Positions 44,602 through 54,940 of a DNA stretch of 64,000 nt are shown one piece after another. Within the stretch, counting starts at the first letter, position 1. Each line of letters begins with the position of its first letter. This DNA is from Marisediminitalea aggregata (GTDB lineage Bacteria > Pseudomonadota > Gammaproteobacteria > Enterobacterales > Alteromonadaceae). The notes beneath the pieces are model-generated. The model was not told the DNA's origin. It did not search any database and saw nothing but the letters and a program-made list of their open reading frames with translations. The stretch covers positions 248,001 through 312,000 of the forward strand of contig NZ_FQWD01000006.1 of the NCBI RefSeq assembly GCF_900129565.1, in the 5' to 3' direction. The position numbers and the translations under genes are program-made.

Positions 44602-45427
44602 GGATACATTCCTGTTTGTAGGCGCCGGCAAGTGATTGCTGCAGCGCTTTTACGGGGGCCAGAGAGTACTCATGTATTTCTGAAGAATGTGCATTGACCA
44701 ACGAGTGGACAGGAACAATTTGCATAAGCGCATTTGACAGCATGACTGCATCAGCGTCGTACAAATTTCGCAGGTGATATTCCCCCACTTCGACGTGTTC
44801 GGTGTGCTCCAGTATAAACTGTCGCATAACCCCATTTACCCCTGCTTTTGACAAATCAGGCGTAAACCAAACGCCCTTTTTAAACCAAAACAGGTTAGCC
44901 GCACTGGCTTCAATGACTGTAGCATTAGCGTCTGTGACAACACAATCATCACAGTCCATGGTTTGCATGGCGCGTTTAACCAACACTTGTTCAAGGCGAT
45001 TAGCATGCTTCAAACCTGCCAACAAAGGTTGATGCGCCAGCGTAACCGGGGACACCGCCAGAGCGATCCCTTGTTGACGCCATGTTTCGTACAAAGCAGG
45101 CACGGCATGCCAACTTACTGCCAGCGAGACAGCCGCTTGCCCTGGTCGTGAATAGCCTCTGCCGCCCTGACCACTGCCTAATAAAATCTTGAGCACGCCA
45201 TATTGCTGTTGTTGCATGGCAGTACGGATAACCTCTTCTATTGCGGTGGCGGTGACTGTGATGCCCAGTGCGGCAGCGTCGTTAACTAATCGCGATACGT
45301 GACGAGACAGCAAGCCGACACGGCCTTCTGATACGTGCATAGTGGTAAATACACCGTCACCATAGTTCGCTAAACGATCGTTTAACGCAAACTGGTCGAG
45401 TGGTTGTAATGACACAGACTCTGACAT
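44594..45427 (-). CDS. pabC: Aminodeoxychorismate lyase
   Basis: A 277-residue PLP fold-type IV enzyme making p-aminobenzoate and pyruvate in folate synthesis. NYGDGVFTTMHVSEGRVGLLSRHVSRL has the typical start, the PLP lysine lies in LLAGLKHANRLEQVLVKR, and DANATVIEASAANLFWFK follows. It sits between fabF and mltG as in E. coli, after a terminator-like hairpin. Confidence 0.94.
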   Translation of the reverse strand: MSESVSLQPLDQFALNDRLANYGDGVFTTMHVSEGRVGLLSRHVSRLVNDAAALGITVTATAIEEVIRTAMQQQQYGVLKILLGSGQGGRGYSRPGQAAVSLAVSWHAVPALYETWRQQGIALAVSPVTLAHQPLLAGLKHANRLEQVLVKRAMQTMDCDDCVVTDANATVIEASAANLFWFKKGVWFTPDLSKAGVNGVMRQFILEHTEHVEVGEYHLRNLYDADAVMLSNALMQIVPVHSLVNAHSSEIHEYSLAPVKALQQSLAGAYKQECIRA

Positions 45428-45506
45428 GTCCTGCTAAACAAAAATATCCATAATGTTGGCGAGTATATCAGTAATTGGGCGGGAAATTTACTCTGTTCCA
45501 AAACAA

Positions 45507-45530
45507 AAACGGAAGCCGAAGCTTCCGTTT
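45507..45530 (-). terminator. Rho-independent terminator between fabF and pabC
   Basis: On the minus strand AAACGGAAGC pairs with GCTTCCGTTT around a TTCG loop, the very stable C(UUCG)G tetraloop, followed by TTGTTTT. It lies 23 bases after the fabF stop. It should cut transcription of the downstream pabC-mltG-tmk genes, at least in part. Confidence 0.85.
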
Positions 45531-45552
45531 ATCTTGATTGTTTACGCAGTAA

Positions 45553-46791
45553 TTACAGTCGCTTGAAAATCAAGCTGCCGTTAGTACCGCCAAAGCCGAA
45601 GGAGTTACACAGTGCGTAATCTTCTTCAAAACCTTTTGCTTTGTGCGCAACGAAGTCTAGGTCACAACCTTCGCCCGGATTGTCCAGGTTAATGGTTGGC
45701 GGCGCCATTTTGTCGCGCAGTGCCAACACGGTGAAGATGGCTTCTACGGAACCCGCTGCACCTAACAAATGGCCTGTCATCGACTTTGTAGAGCTCACTA
45801 AAAGGTTATGCGCATGCTCACCAAATACGCCTTTCACTGCAGAAACTTCTGCAATGTCACCAGCAGGTGTAGAAGTACCGTGAGCATTGATGTAACCGAT
45901 TTTTTCCGGTTCGATTTGCGCATCGTTAATGGCATTTACCATTGAAGCTGCTGCGCCTTCGCCGTTTTCTGGCGGAGAGGTCATGTGATACGCATCACCA
46001 CTCATACCGAAACCGACCAGCTCTGCATAAATCGTGGCGCCGCGAGCGACCGCTGATTCATACTCTTCCAGCATAACCACGCCAGCACCTTCACCCATAA
46101 CAAAACCGTCACGGTCTTTGTCCCATGGCCGACTTGCCTGTTGTGGAGCATCGTTACGCGCAGACAACGCGCGTGCTGCAGCGAAACCTGCAATACCCAG
46201 CGGCGTGATGGTCGCTTCCGCACCACCTGCCAACATGGCATCAGCATCGCCATAAGCGATGGTTCTGGCCGCAACACCGATGTTGTGTACACCTGTAGTA
46301 CAGGCTGTCACGATGTTCAGGTTAGGCCCTTTCAGTCCTTCCATAATAGACAGGAAGCCTGAAATCATATTAGTAATCGTTGATGGAACAAAGAAAGGCG
46401 ACACACGACGTGGTCCGCTGTTCATCAACTTCACGTGATTCTGTTCAATTTGTTCGAGGCCACCGATACCCGATCCAATAGCCACACCTACCCGGTGCGC
46501 ATTGTCGGCGGTAACCGCTAAGCCTGAATCGGCTAAAGCCTGTTTACCCGCTGCAATCCCCAGTTGGATAAAGCGGTCCATTTTCTTGGCTTCTTTTTTA
46601 TCGATATATTCTTGCGGATCGAAGTCATTGATTTGACCTGCAAACCGGGTTGAATATTCACTGCAATCAAAATGGGTGATTTCACCGATCCCACTTTCAC
46701 CCGCCAACAGGCGTGTCCAGGTCTTGTCGACCGACAAACCCAGAGGGGAAAGCATACCCAGACCAGTAACCACTACGCGACGTTTTGTCAC
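45553..46791 (-). CDS. fabF: 3-oxoacyl-[ACP] synthase II
   Basis: A 412-residue condensing enzyme of fatty-acid elongation. The catalytic triad is visible: Cys in [11 protein letters not shown], His in [13 protein letters not shown] and His in [11 protein letters not shown]. The GTG at 46791 ([15 protein letters not shown]) has GAGGG six bases upstream and matches E. coli FabF; an ATG at 46806 would add five residues. A strong hairpin separates it from acpP. Confidence 0.96.
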   Translation of the reverse strand: MTKRRVVVTGLGMLSPLGLSVDKTWTRLLAGESGIGEITHFDCSEYSTRFAGQINDFDPQEYIDKKEAKKMDRFIQLGIAAGKQALADSGLAVTADNAHRVGVAIGSGIGGLEQIEQNHVKLMNSGPRRVSPFFVPSTITNMISGFLSIMEGLKGPNLNIVTACTTGVHNIGVAARTIAYGDADAMLAGGAEATITPLGIAGFAAARALSARNDAPQQASRPWDKDRDGFVMGEGAGVVMLEEYESAVARGATIYAELVGFGMSGDAYHMTSPPENGEGAAASMVNAINDAQIEPEKIGYINAHGTSTPAGDIAEVSAVKGVFGEHAHNLLVSSTKSMTGHLLGAAGSVEAIFTVLALRDKMAPPTINLDNPGEGCDLDFVAHKAKGFEEDYALCNSFGFGGTNGSLIFKRL

Positions 46792-46831
46792 AAAATGCCC
46801 TCGCATTGGAACTTATAAGGAAGGTAAACAG

Positions 46832-46857
46832 AAAACGGCTCGTTATCGAGCCGTTTT
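46832..46857 (-). terminator. Attenuator-type terminator between acpP and fabF
   Basis: AAAACGGCTCG pairs with CGAGCCGTTTT around a 4-nt loop, followed on the minus strand by CTGTTT. It lies 16 bases after the acpP stop. It fits the need for far more acyl carrier protein than FabF. Confidence 0.85.
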
Positions 46858-46873
46858 ATCTGGAAAAAGATGC

Positions 46874-47113
46874 TTACGCGTCTTTGTTTGCGTTGATGTA
46901 GTCGATAGCAGACTGAACAGTCGTGATCTTCTCAGCTTCTTCATCTGGAATCTCAGTGTCGAACTCTTCTTCTAACGCCATTACCAACTCAACAGTGTCA
47001 AGCGAGTCAGCGCCTAAATCATCAACAAACGATGCTTCGGATTTAACTTCTTCTTCTTTAACACCAAGCTGCTCAACGATGATTTTTTTTACGCGCTCTT
47101 CAATGTTACTCAT
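46874..47113 (-). CDS. acpP: Acyl carrier protein
   Basis: A 79-residue acidic carrier. The phosphopantetheine serine is in [21 protein letters not shown] near residue 37. Strong family identity ([22 protein letters not shown] at the start). It carries growing acyl chains between FabD, FabH, FabG and FabF, all encoded around it. A 200-base gap to fabG probably holds an extra promoter. Confidence 0.98.
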   Translation of the reverse strand: MSNIEERVKKIIVEQLGVKEEEVKSEASFVDDLGADSLDTVELVMALEEEFDTEIPDEEAEKITTVQSAIDYINANKDA

Positions 47114-47315
47114 AATTCTAGGTTTCCCTTAACGTCACTAGATACAAAAAATGCCGCTAGTTTATTTTGCAAGTCTTAACCTTGCAAGCAACCAGTAGAA
47201 ACAAATGGCCTGGTCAAACCAGCAGCTAACCAAGTTTAATCAACAAGATTTTTACATTCAAGGATTTATCTCGTTGCGTGTCAATGTTCTTTGCATAAAA
47301 CACGCAAACTCAGAC

Positions 47316-48056
47316 TTATCCCATATACATGCCACCATTCACCTGAATGGTTTCACCTGTTATATATGCTGCGCCAGTGCTTACCAGGAAGCTGACTGTC
47401 GCGGCAATTTCCTCTGGCTGACCCAAACGGTTCGCCGGAATATCTTTAAAAATCGCTTCGCGTTGTTCGTCGCTCAGCGCTTTTGTCATATCAGTATCAA
47501 TAAATCCAGGCGCGACCACGTTAACCGTGATGCCACGCGAAGCAACTTCGCGTGCCAACGACTTAGAAAAGCCGATTACACCCGCTTTTGCAGCAGCGTA
47601 GTTTGCCTGACCAGCGTTACCCGCACAACCTACTACCGATCCGATCGACACAATGCGACCGAAACGCTTCTTCATCATTCCACGCAAAACGGCTTTTGAC
47701 AATGAAAAGATAGACGTCAGGTTGGTATCCATGATCGCTTGCCATTCGTCATCTTTCATGCGCATTAGCAGATTATCGCGTGTGATACCGGCATTATTCA
47801 CTAAAATCTCAACCGCGCCAAATTCGTCTGTAATGGCTTTAACCAAGGCTTCAGATGCGCCTGGCTCGGTTACATTCAGTGTCATGCCTTTACCGCCTGA
47901 CGCTTGCAAGTACTCTGTAATAGCGGCAGCACCGGCATCGCTGGTTGCAGTACCAATAACAATTGCGCCCTGCTCTGCCAGTTGTGTGGCAATCGCTTTA
48001 CCAATACCACGACTGGCACCAGTAACTAACGCAATTTTACCCTGTAAATCACTCAT
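47316..48056 (-). CDS. fabG: 3-oxoacyl-[ACP] reductase
   Basis: A 246-residue short-chain dehydrogenase using NADPH. Cofactor motif TGASRGIGKAIA, NNAGITRDNLLMRMKDDEW and the active-site YAAAKAG (Tyr-x3-Lys) are present, with VNGGMYMG at the C-terminus. The ATG at 48056 matches E. coli; a longer frame to 48092 is out of family range. Confidence 0.97.
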   Translation of the reverse strand: MSDLQGKIALVTGASRGIGKAIATQLAEQGAIVIGTATSDAGAAAITEYLQASGGKGMTLNVTEPGASEALVKAITDEFGAVEILVNNAGITRDNLLMRMKDDEWQAIMDTNLTSIFSLSKAVLRGMMKKRFGRIVSIGSVVGCAGNAGQANYAAAKAGVIGFSKSLAREVASRGITVNVVAPGFIDTDMTKALSDEQREAIFKDIPANRLGQPEEIAATVSFLVSTGAAYITGETIQVNGGMYMG

Positions 48057-48072
48057 GTTGTTACGTTCCTGT

Positions 48073-49002
48073 TTACGCTTCCTGCCACGCACTCAGCGTG
48101 TCAGGTGTGTTGATAGCGGAATAATTAATCGATTTAGCAATGCGCTTGCCCAGCCCGGTCAATACTTTACCCGGACCTACTTCAATAATGGTGTCGATGC
48201 CTTCAGCGGCTAAAAACTCAACGGTTTTCGTCCACTGTACCGGGCAATAAAGCTGACGCACCAATGCGTTGCGAATATTATCCGGGTTGCTTTCTACTGC
48301 AACGTCTACGTTGTTAACCACTTTTACAGATGGCTCGCTTAACGTAATGCTGGCAAGGGCGTCGTCTAACTGGTCTGCGGCCGGACGCATTAATTCGCAG
48401 TGCGAAGGTACGCTAACCGACAGCGGTAATGCGCGCTTGGCACCCGCTTCTTTGCAGGCCGCCGCGGCTTGTTCAGCGGCTTTAGTTTCACCTGCAATTA
48501 CCACCTGACCAGGTGAATTGTAATTGACCGGCGCAACCACATCACCTGTCGCAATGGCCGTTTCGTTACAGATATCGGCAATTGCGTCGTCGTCCAGTCC
48601 AATAATGGCATACATAGCGCCCGCACCCGCTGGGACAGCTTGCTGCATAAATTGTCCACGCGCTTCAACCAGCTTAACGGCATCTTCAAATGCCATTGCA
48701 CCGCTGCAAACTAACGCCGAGTATTCACCCAAACTGTGACCAGCCATGTATTCAGGCTCGATACCCTGTTCGGCAAGTAGGCGATAAATAGCCACACTGG
48801 CAGTCAGTAACGCTGGTTGTGTGACTTGTGTTTCATTCAGTTTTTCAGCGTCGTTTTGTACCAACGCCCACAAATCGTAACCTAATACTGCTGAGGCTTG
48901 AGAAAATGTATCGATAATCGAAGCATGTGTTTCTGAAAGTTCTTTCAGCATGCCAACCGTCTGAGATCCTTGACCGGGAAATACGCAGGCGATACGAGAC
49001 AT
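48073..49002 (-). CDS. fabD: Malonyl-CoA:ACP transacylase
   Basis: A 309-residue acyltransferase charging ACP with malonate. FPGQGSQTVGML at the start, the nucleophile Ser in AGHSLGEYSALV and the catalytic His in SVPSHCELMRPA are visible. It lies between fabH and fabG in the conserved order. Confidence 0.97.
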   Translation of the reverse strand: MSRIACVFPGQGSQTVGMLKELSETHASIIDTFSQASAVLGYDLWALVQNDAEKLNETQVTQPALLTASVAIYRLLAEQGIEPEYMAGHSLGEYSALVCSGAMAFEDAVKLVEARGQFMQQAVPAGAGAMYAIIGLDDDAIADICNETAIATGDVVAPVNYNSPGQVVIAGETKAAEQAAAACKEAGAKRALPLSVSVPSHCELMRPAADQLDDALASITLSEPSVKVVNNVDVAVESNPDNIRNALVRQLYCPVQWTKTVEFLAAEGIDTIIEVGPGKVLTGLGKRIAKSINYSAINTPDTLSAWQEA

Positions 49003-49052
49003 AAGAATTCCTTATTATTTTTCTGATTAAGGTCGAATTACATCTGGTGCGC

Positions 49053-50018
49053 TTAGTAGCGCACTAATGCAGATGCCCAGGCAAAACCACCGCCGAATGC
49101 TTCCAGCAGTAAGTGCTGGCCACGTTGGATTCTGCCGTCACGCACAGCGGTGTCTAACGCCGTAGGAACGGTCGCCGCTGAGGTATTGCCATAGTTTTCC
49201 AGCGTCAGAACGACCTGATCTAATGACATATCCAGCTTTTTCGCTGTCGCTTTAATAATTCGGAAGTTTGCTTGGTGAGGCACCAACCAGTCAAGATCAG
49301 ATTTGGCCATATTATTTGCAGCCAGGGTCTGCTCTACTACCTCAGAGAGTTTGGTGACCGCCACTTTAAAGACTTCATTGCCTTTCATGACGCCCCAGTT
49401 TTCGTGGACAGACTGCTCGTCACCACGCGTAGGGTTACCCACATACAACAAATCAGCGTAAGAACCAGCTGCGTTAATATGAGTAGATAAAATACCAGGC
49501 TCGTCACTGGCTTCAATAACCGTTGCACCTGCAGCATCACCGAACAAAATCACCATAGTGCGATCAGACGGGTCAACTAAACGGCTTAAACAATCGGTAC
49601 CGATTACCAATATACGCTTGGCCATGCCGCTTTTTATATACTGGTCAGCGACGCTTAACGCATAACAGTAGCCAGCACAGGCTGCAGCAACATCAAAAGC
49701 TGGAATATTGTCGAGCCCAAGAATTTTTTGGATTTCGCATGCGCTGCTGGGTAAGGCGTAACGGCCTGACGTTGTTGCACACACAATCATGTCGATAGAT
49801 TTTGGATCAATGCCCGCCGCTTCAAATGCTTTTTTGCTGGCTTCGGCGCCCATAGTAGCGGCCGTTTCGTGCGGGCCGGCTATGCGGCGTTCTTTGATAC
49901 CGGTGCGGTCTGTAATCCATTCGTCGCTGGTGTCCACCATGACTTCGAGATCAGCATTGGTGCGCACATCACTGGGATAATAACTTCCCGTCCCGATAAT
50001 ACGTGAAAATTTGCTCAA
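49053..50018 (-). CDS. fabH: 3-oxoacyl-[ACP] synthase III
   Basis: A 321-residue initiating condensing enzyme joining an acyl-CoA to malonyl-ACP. Cys in [11 protein letters not shown], His in VPHQANFRI and Asn in ENYGNTSAA form the triad. Its start overlaps the plsX stop by 4 bases (ATGA). Confidence 0.97.
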   Translation of the reverse strand: MSKFSRIIGTGSYYPSDVRTNADLEVMVDTSDEWITDRTGIKERRIAGPHETAATMGAEASKKAFEAAGIDPKSIDMIVCATTSGRYALPSSACEIQKILGLDNIPAFDVAAACAGYCYALSVADQYIKSGMAKRILVIGTDCLSRLVDPSDRTMVILFGDAAGATVIEASDEPGILSTHINAAGSYADLLYVGNPTRGDEQSVHENWGVMKGNEVFKVAVTKLSEVVEQTLAANNMAKSDLDWLVPHQANFRIIKATAKKLDMSLDQVVLTLENYGNTSAATVPTALDTAVRDGRIQRGQHLLLEAFGGGFAWASALVRY

Positions 50019-51040
50019 AGTTGCTCCAATAAAACGGTTTCTATTTTACTTTTTATTTTTTCTGGTACGTTCATCTCAGCTTCCTGCTTGGCTTGCAGGA
50101 TGGCATAGTAGAATGCGTCTGCCGAGGCGTTACCGTGGCTCTTTATCACAATGCCGCGCAATCCTAACAGACTGGCACCGTTATACTGGTCGGGGTTCAC
50201 CCGGTTGTAGACGGTTTTTAACAGTGGAAGGGCAATTCGTGCCATTAATCGACTGAAAAAGCTTTCCTGAGACTGACGCTTCACTTCATTTATTACCAGT
50301 TTGGCCAGTCCTTCACAAGACTTAAGCGCTATGTTGCCAGTAAAACCGTCGGTTACCACTACATCGGCGTTGTCGGTAAAGATGTCATCACCTTCCACAT
50401 AGCCGATGTAATTTAAGCCCCGCGCATTTCGAAACAGCTGGTCGGCGTATTTGACTTGCGCGTTGCCTTTAATATCTTCTTCGCCCACGTTTAACAGTGC
50501 TACGCGGGGTTGTTGAATACCGCTGATTTGTTCAGCCAGTACAGAGCCCATGACACCATATTGAAACAGGATCTCAGAGGTACAATTGACGTTGGCGCCC
50601 AGGTCCAGCAAAAACACCCGGTGATGACTCGCCGTAGGCATATCAGATACCAATGCGGGCCGGTCGATGCCGGGGAGTGTTTTCAACACGTAAAACGCGA
50701 GCGTTAACAGCGCACCAGTATTTCCGGCACTGACACAGGCGTGCGCTTCGCCGGCTTCAACCAGCTCAAGCATTTTACGCATGGACGACTGCTTTTTATT
50801 ACGTAACGCTGACGTGGGGGCCTCTCCCATTTCAACCGATTGTTCGCAGTGCTGCACTACGACGCGCTGACGCTGGTCGTCGGTTAAATCTTCTAATGCG
50901 GGAGATATGATCTCTTCGCGACCGCACAGAATAAACTGTACATCGGGAAGTGTTTGAATAGCTTGCTTTGCAGCGGAAAGGATAACAGGGGGACCATGAT
51001 CGCCCCCCATGATATCTAACGCAATGGTTAGTCTAGACAA
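50015..51040 (-). CDS. plsX: Phosphate acyltransferase PlsX
   Basis: A 341-residue enzyme making acyl-phosphate from acyl-ACP for phospholipid synthesis. [18 protein letters not shown] is the hallmark N-terminus; [32 protein letters not shown] and [19 protein letters not shown] follow. It lies 18 bases after rpmF. Confidence 0.96.
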   Translation of the reverse strand: MSRLTIALDIMGGDHGPPVILSAAKQAIQTLPDVQFILCGREEIISPALEDLTDDQRQRVVVQHCEQSVEMGEAPTSALRNKKQSSMRKMLELVEAGEAHACVSAGNTGALLTLAFYVLKTLPGIDRPALVSDMPTASHHRVFLLDLGANVNCTSEILFQYGVMGSVLAEQISGIQQPRVALLNVGEEDIKGNAQVKYADQLFRNARGLNYIGYVEGDDIFTDNADVVVTDGFTGNIALKSCEGLAKLVINEVKRQSQESFFSRLMARIALPLLKTVYNRVNPDQYNGASLLGLRGIVIKSHGNASADAFYYAILQAKQEAEMNVPEKIKSKIETVLLEQL

Positions 51041-51058
51041 AATGTCGGCACCAGTAAC

Positions 51059-51229
51059 TTAGTTACCGATGACTTTTTTGCCTTTGTAGTAACCATCAGC
51101 GGTCACGTGGTGACGGCGGTGTGTTTCACCCGACGTTGAATCGACAGACAAAGTCGCGCCTGTCAACGCATCGTGTGAGCGACGCATGCCGCGCTTACTA
51201 CGCGTTTTACGATTTTGTTGTACTGCCAT
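51059..51229 (-). CDS. rpmF: 50S ribosomal protein L32
   Basis: A 56-residue basic protein: [20 protein letters not shown], then [19 protein letters not shown]. It is directly after yceD (3-base gap) and before plsX, the conserved link between ribosome and lipid genes. The zinc-binding cysteines found in some L32 proteins are absent, so this is the cysteine-free form. Confidence 0.97.
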
Positions 51230-51232
51230 AAC

Positions 51233-51760
51233 TTACTCCTGGTCTCGCTTAAGTTCTTTCAAAACCGCGAAAGGGTTTGGTTGCTTCTGTTCCGGTTCAA
51301 TCTCACCGAACTGCATGTCATCGCTTGTCACTGTACACACTTCCTCTGCATGAAAGGGCACAATAGGCAAAGACAAAATCAGCTCGTCTTCAAATAATTG
51401 AAGCAGACTGACTTCTCCATGGTCGCCGACCTCTACCGGATCATAGGCTTCGGGTAATGCTTCTGCGTCTTGTTGTCCCTGCACTGGACTGTAACAAAAC
51501 TCTACGTGAAGTGGACAATCGAATGCCTCATTACACCGTTGACAGATAAGTGCCACCTTAGTATCCAGTGTGCCGTGGAAAACAGTAAGACCCTGCTCGT
51601 CTTTTTTGAACTGCACTTCCACTTCGACCCACTCGTCATAACTGACAACTGAACCGACTAATCGTTCCATATCTTTAACGGCCAACACGCCCTTATAATC
51701 GGAGCGTTTTAACGCGCTTTTGACCGGATCGATCTGGTAAGGTAATTTCACTTTCTGCAT
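51233..51760 (-). CDS. yceD: YceD (DUF177) large ribosomal RNA accumulation protein
   Basis: A 175-residue protein co-transcribed with rpmF and linked to 23S rRNA accumulation. MQKVKLPYQIDPVKSALKR and LICQRCNEAFDCPL (CxxC), DAEALPEAYDPVEVGDHGE and KPNPFAVLKELKR-like end match E. coli YceD closely. The ATG at 51760 is the family start; a longer frame to 51784 is rejected. Confidence 0.94.
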   Translation of the reverse strand: MQKVKLPYQIDPVKSALKRSDYKGVLAVKDMERLVGSVVSYDEWVEVEVQFKKDEQGLTVFHGTLDTKVALICQRCNEAFDCPLHVEFCYSPVQGQQDAEALPEAYDPVEVGDHGEVSLLQLFEDELILSLPIVPFHAEEVCTVTSDDMQFGEIEPEQKQPNPFAVLKELKRDQE

Positions 51761-51989
51761 AGGGCGCGCATAATATAGCGTCAACCCTTTACTGTCAAAG
51801 GATTAATGGACTTTTTCATTAATATCCGGACTGACTGCAATTTTACACTGGTTCTGAGCGGGTAAGGCAACCAATTTCACGTTAAAAAGCTAAAACCAGC
51901 GCTTAAATTCCGCTACACTATTGCTATAAACCGGGGTGACCGCTCACCACCGGACTACTATAACGATAATAAATTAAACGACTGAATTT

Positions 51990-52613
51990 ATGAGTAAAAA
52001 ATCTTACCCAAGACTCATTCTTGCCTCTTCGTCACGGTACCGACTGGCGCAGCTGGCCAATATAGGCCTGCAATTACCGGGCATTTCACCGTCGATAGAC
52101 GAAACCCCGCGAGACAGCGAAGCACCGGAAGCCCTGGCTTGCCGCCTTGCTCAATCCAAAGCTGAACAAATTGCGGCGGACTACCCGGATGCCGTTGTTA
52201 TTGGTGGCGATCAGGTTGCTGCGGTAACCGATGCAACAGGCAAACTGCATACGCTGGGAAAACCGGGTAATTTGCCCAACGCCATTGAGCAATTGACACT
52301 CTGTTCAGGGAATACTGTTACCTTTTACACCGCGCTGAGTCTGGTGCATAACGCTAAACATGCAACGCTGACAGAATGTGAAACCGTTAAGGTGACCTTT
52401 AAAAAGCTAACCGAAGCACAAATAGAGCGCTATCTGTTAAGTGAGCAACCCTATGACTGCGCTGGCAGCTTTAAGTCTGAAGGAAAAGGCGTATTGCTGT
52501 TTGAACGCATTGAATCCCGCGATCCCAATACGTTAATTGGTATGCCGGTTATGCTGCTGAGGGATATGCTGGCTAAATGGCAGATTGATTTAGCCAGTAT
52601 TGTGCTTCGTTAA
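51990..52613 (+). CDS. yceF: Maf-family nucleotide pyrophosphatase (YceF-type)
   Basis: A 207-residue Maf protein that hydrolyses modified nucleoside triphosphates; the YceF branch prefers 7-methyl-GTP. LILASSSRYRLAQLANIGL, the catalytic Asp in VVIGGDQVA and PYDCAGSFKSEGKG are present, then DPNTLIGMPVMLL. It is divergent from yceD as in E. coli, which supports the YceF call. Confidence 0.93.
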   Translation: MSKKSYPRLILASSSRYRLAQLANIGLQLPGISPSIDETPRDSEAPEALACRLAQSKAEQIAADYPDAVVIGGDQVAAVTDATGKLHTLGKPGNLPNAIEQLTLCSGNTVTFYTALSLVHNAKHATLTECETVKVTFKKLTEAQIERYLLSEQPYDCAGSFKSEGKGVLLFERIESRDPNTLIGMPVMLLRDMLAKWQIDLASIVLR

Positions 52614-52647
52614 ACACTGTTACCTGCAAAAGCGACTGATATAAGAC

Positions 52648-52671
52648 ACTGACAGCCCTTATGCTGTCAGT
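52648..52671. terminator. Hairpin between convergent yceF and HAD genes
   Basis: ACTGACAGC (52648-52656) pairs with GCTGTCAGT (52663-52671). The HAD gene stop codon lies in the loop. T-runs are short, so strength is moderate. Confidence 0.5.
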
Positions 52672-53309
52672 ACCTCATGCAACTCTGCTATTGAATGCAC
52701 AATGGCTTTGGGTTTGTGTTTTTCCAGGTGCACCTGTGCATGCACGCCGTAGCTTACCCCTACCCTGTCCATGCCAATGGACTGGGCCATTTGCATATCA
52801 TAGGTGGTATCGCCAATCATGAGCGCCTGAGCAGGTGTTAGTCCGCGTTCTTTAATTAACTGTAACAGCATATCCGGCGACGGCTTAGACTCTGCCTCAT
52901 CAGCACAACGCGATGTTGTAAAGTAGTGCCCGGTGCCAGTTTGACGCCAGGCTCGCTCAAGGCCTCTTCGCGCCTTACCCGTGGCAACGGCCAGGGTGCG
53001 TTGCTTTGCAACTAAATCACTTAGCATCGTTTCCACACCGTTAAACAACGGACAGGGTGTGGTGTCTACCCCTAGATAGACTTCTTTATACGCCAGTACC
53101 AGACGCTCGGCCAGGTGGTCATCGTCGGTGTTAAAAAGTTGCTTAATAGCGGGCTTCAGGCTGATCCCAATAATATGGCTAACCGCTTCATCACTGGGTA
53201 CGTCAACCTCACAATGCCTGGCTGCTTGTTGCATACAATGCACAATTTTGGCTGCTGAATCCATCAGCGTGCCGTCCCAGTCAAAAATGATTAATTCATA
53301 CTGCTTCAT
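52659..53309 (-). CDS. HAD superfamily phosphatase (Gph-like)
   Basis: A 216-residue haloacid-dehalogenase phosphatase. Motif I FDWDGTLMDSAAK, motif II AVATGKARRGL, and motif III/IV KPSPDMLL with MIGDTTYDMQMAQS are present. It overlaps rluC by 14 bases, a pairing seen in many gammaproteobacteria next to rne. The substrate is uncertain; phosphoglycolate-type phosphatase is a guess. Confidence 0.9.
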   Translation of the reverse strand: MKQYELIIFDWDGTLMDSAAKIVHCMQQAARHCEVDVPSDEAVSHIIGISLKPAIKQLFNTDDDHLAERLVLAYKEVYLGVDTTPCPLFNGVETMLSDLVAKQRTLAVATGKARRGLERAWRQTGTGHYFTTSRCADEAESKPSPDMLLQLIKERGLTPAQALMIGDTTYDMQMAQSIGMDRVGVSYGVHAQVHLEKHKPKAIVHSIAELHEVLTA

Positions 53310-54261
53310 TGAGACTCTCTAATGTTCGGGTTAGCACCTTATCCAGCGGTGCGTGAAACGTAACAGGCTGCTCGGTTTTAGGATGAAACAAACGCAAACT
53401 AGCAGCATGCAGGAACAAACGGTTTAACCCGATGTTCTGCATGGCCTGATCGAACCCGGCATCGCCGTATTTATCGTCACAGGCAATCGGATGACCAGCG
53501 TGTAGGCAGTGCACACGGATTTGGTGAGTACGACCTGTTATGGGTGACGCTTCAACCAAGGTCGCCTGCGCATAACGTTCAAGTATACGATAGCGCGTCT
53601 CAGACGGTTTACCCTGCTCTGACACACTCACCAATCGCTCACCCGACTGCAGCACATTTTTTTGCAGCGGCGCTTTTACCTTAAACCGGTTTTCCGGCCA
53701 TGCGCCGCTTACCAATGCCTGATAGCGCTTATCCATTTTGCCTTCGCGAAGCTGTTCATGCATATGACGCAACGCCGAGCGCTTTTTAGCTACCAAAATA
53801 CACCCCGACGTATCGCGGTCGAGTCTGTGCACCAGTTCCATGAATTTGGCCTGAGGACGCAGCGCCCTTAATCCTTCAATTAAGCCAAAACTCAACCCGC
53901 TACCACCGTGAACAGCCAAACCAGACGGTTTATTGAAGACAATAAGGTGGTCGTCTTCAAACAGAATGTGTTCTTCCAGACTGGCAATTTTGTTCAGCTT
54001 TGGTGAAGGTGCTTCTGGCTTTTCGCTGACTTTCACCGGCGGTATACGAATAACATCGCCGGGCTGTAATTTGTATTCAGGCTTTACCCGCTTTTTATTT
54101 ACCCTGACTTCGCCTTTGCGAAGAATGCGGTAAATAAGGCTTTTAGGTACGCCTTTTAACTGTGTGCGTAAAAAGTTATCGATGCGCTGCCCCGCGAGAT
54201 CGGGCTCGGCTTCAATAAACTGGACTTGATTGTGCACTTGAGATTGATTCGATGTGTTCAT
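53296..54261 (-). CDS. rluC: 23S rRNA pseudouridine synthase RluC
   Basis: A 321-residue enzyme converting U955, U2504 and U2580 of 23S rRNA (E. coli numbering). An S4 domain (RIDNFLRTQLKGVPKSLIYRILRKGEVRVNKKRV) precedes the catalytic core with the Asp in VHRLDRDTSGCILVAKK and GRTHQIRVHCLHAGHP. It is divergent from rne, as in E. coli. Confidence 0.96.
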   Translation of the reverse strand: MNTSNQSQVHNQVQFIEAEPDLAGQRIDNFLRTQLKGVPKSLIYRILRKGEVRVNKKRVKPEYKLQPGDVIRIPPVKVSEKPEAPSPKLNKIASLEEHILFEDDHLIVFNKPSGLAVHGGSGLSFGLIEGLRALRPQAKFMELVHRLDRDTSGCILVAKKRSALRHMHEQLREGKMDKRYQALVSGAWPENRFKVKAPLQKNVLQSGERLVSVSEQGKPSETRYRILERYAQATLVEASPITGRTHQIRVHCLHAGHPIACDDKYGDAGFDQAMQNIGLNRLFLHAASLRLFHPKTEQPVTFHAPLDKVLTRTLESLNEAV

Positions 54262-54940
54262 GCGGCGGCATTTTATCCTATCGCTTGTCGGTGCGTAAGC
54301 GATTTAAGTAAACTTTCTTCGTATTACAGTTCGTATGACTGTAAGCCTGGTCAACATGGCTATTTTTTAACCTGCGGATTGGCCGAAAACAGGCTTTATT
54401 CGCAGTATTAATCGGTATTACTTGCCTATTTTCGAACTTTGGTGCGATAATCTTAATGTTTTAACTGCAACGACACTCAAATTAACTGTCTCGCGCGATG
54501 TTAAAATAATCAACGTTAAACCTAAAAAAGTTTAACAACACATCGTGATGTCCTCATGTGTAACGGTTAATCCGTAAGTGAATCATGAAAGCAATGAGGG
54601 AAGAACGCAGCGATGGCACTTGCCCGCTTCGACAACTATCACGATAAGAGCGAAAATCGTTTTGCCGTTTAGTAATACAGAATTGAATTGACAAAAGCGT
54701 ACTGACTCTCAGAAGTTAATGTCGGTACCTACCAAGAAAAAGTGAATCAGGGCCCGTTGTTCCCGACACCCAATAACAGACAGAACACCAAGCTGAAAAC
54801 AGGCTTTGGCGGACAAAACTAAGGGTAATACAACGTACAACAGGATCCCCGCCCAACGAGAGGTTGCGCGGTGAGGTTTTGCACAGTCAACACAATTGTG
54901 TATCTAGGCGGCTGTAAGCACTATTACAGAGTTAGATACA
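54262..54940. promoter_or_regulatory. rluC/rne divergent region and long rne leader
   Basis: About 680 bases upstream of rne. In E. coli a long 5' leader of rne folds and allows RNase E to control its own message; the length fits that arrangement. No clear structure could be drawn by eye, and small frames here have no family character. Confidence 0.55.
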
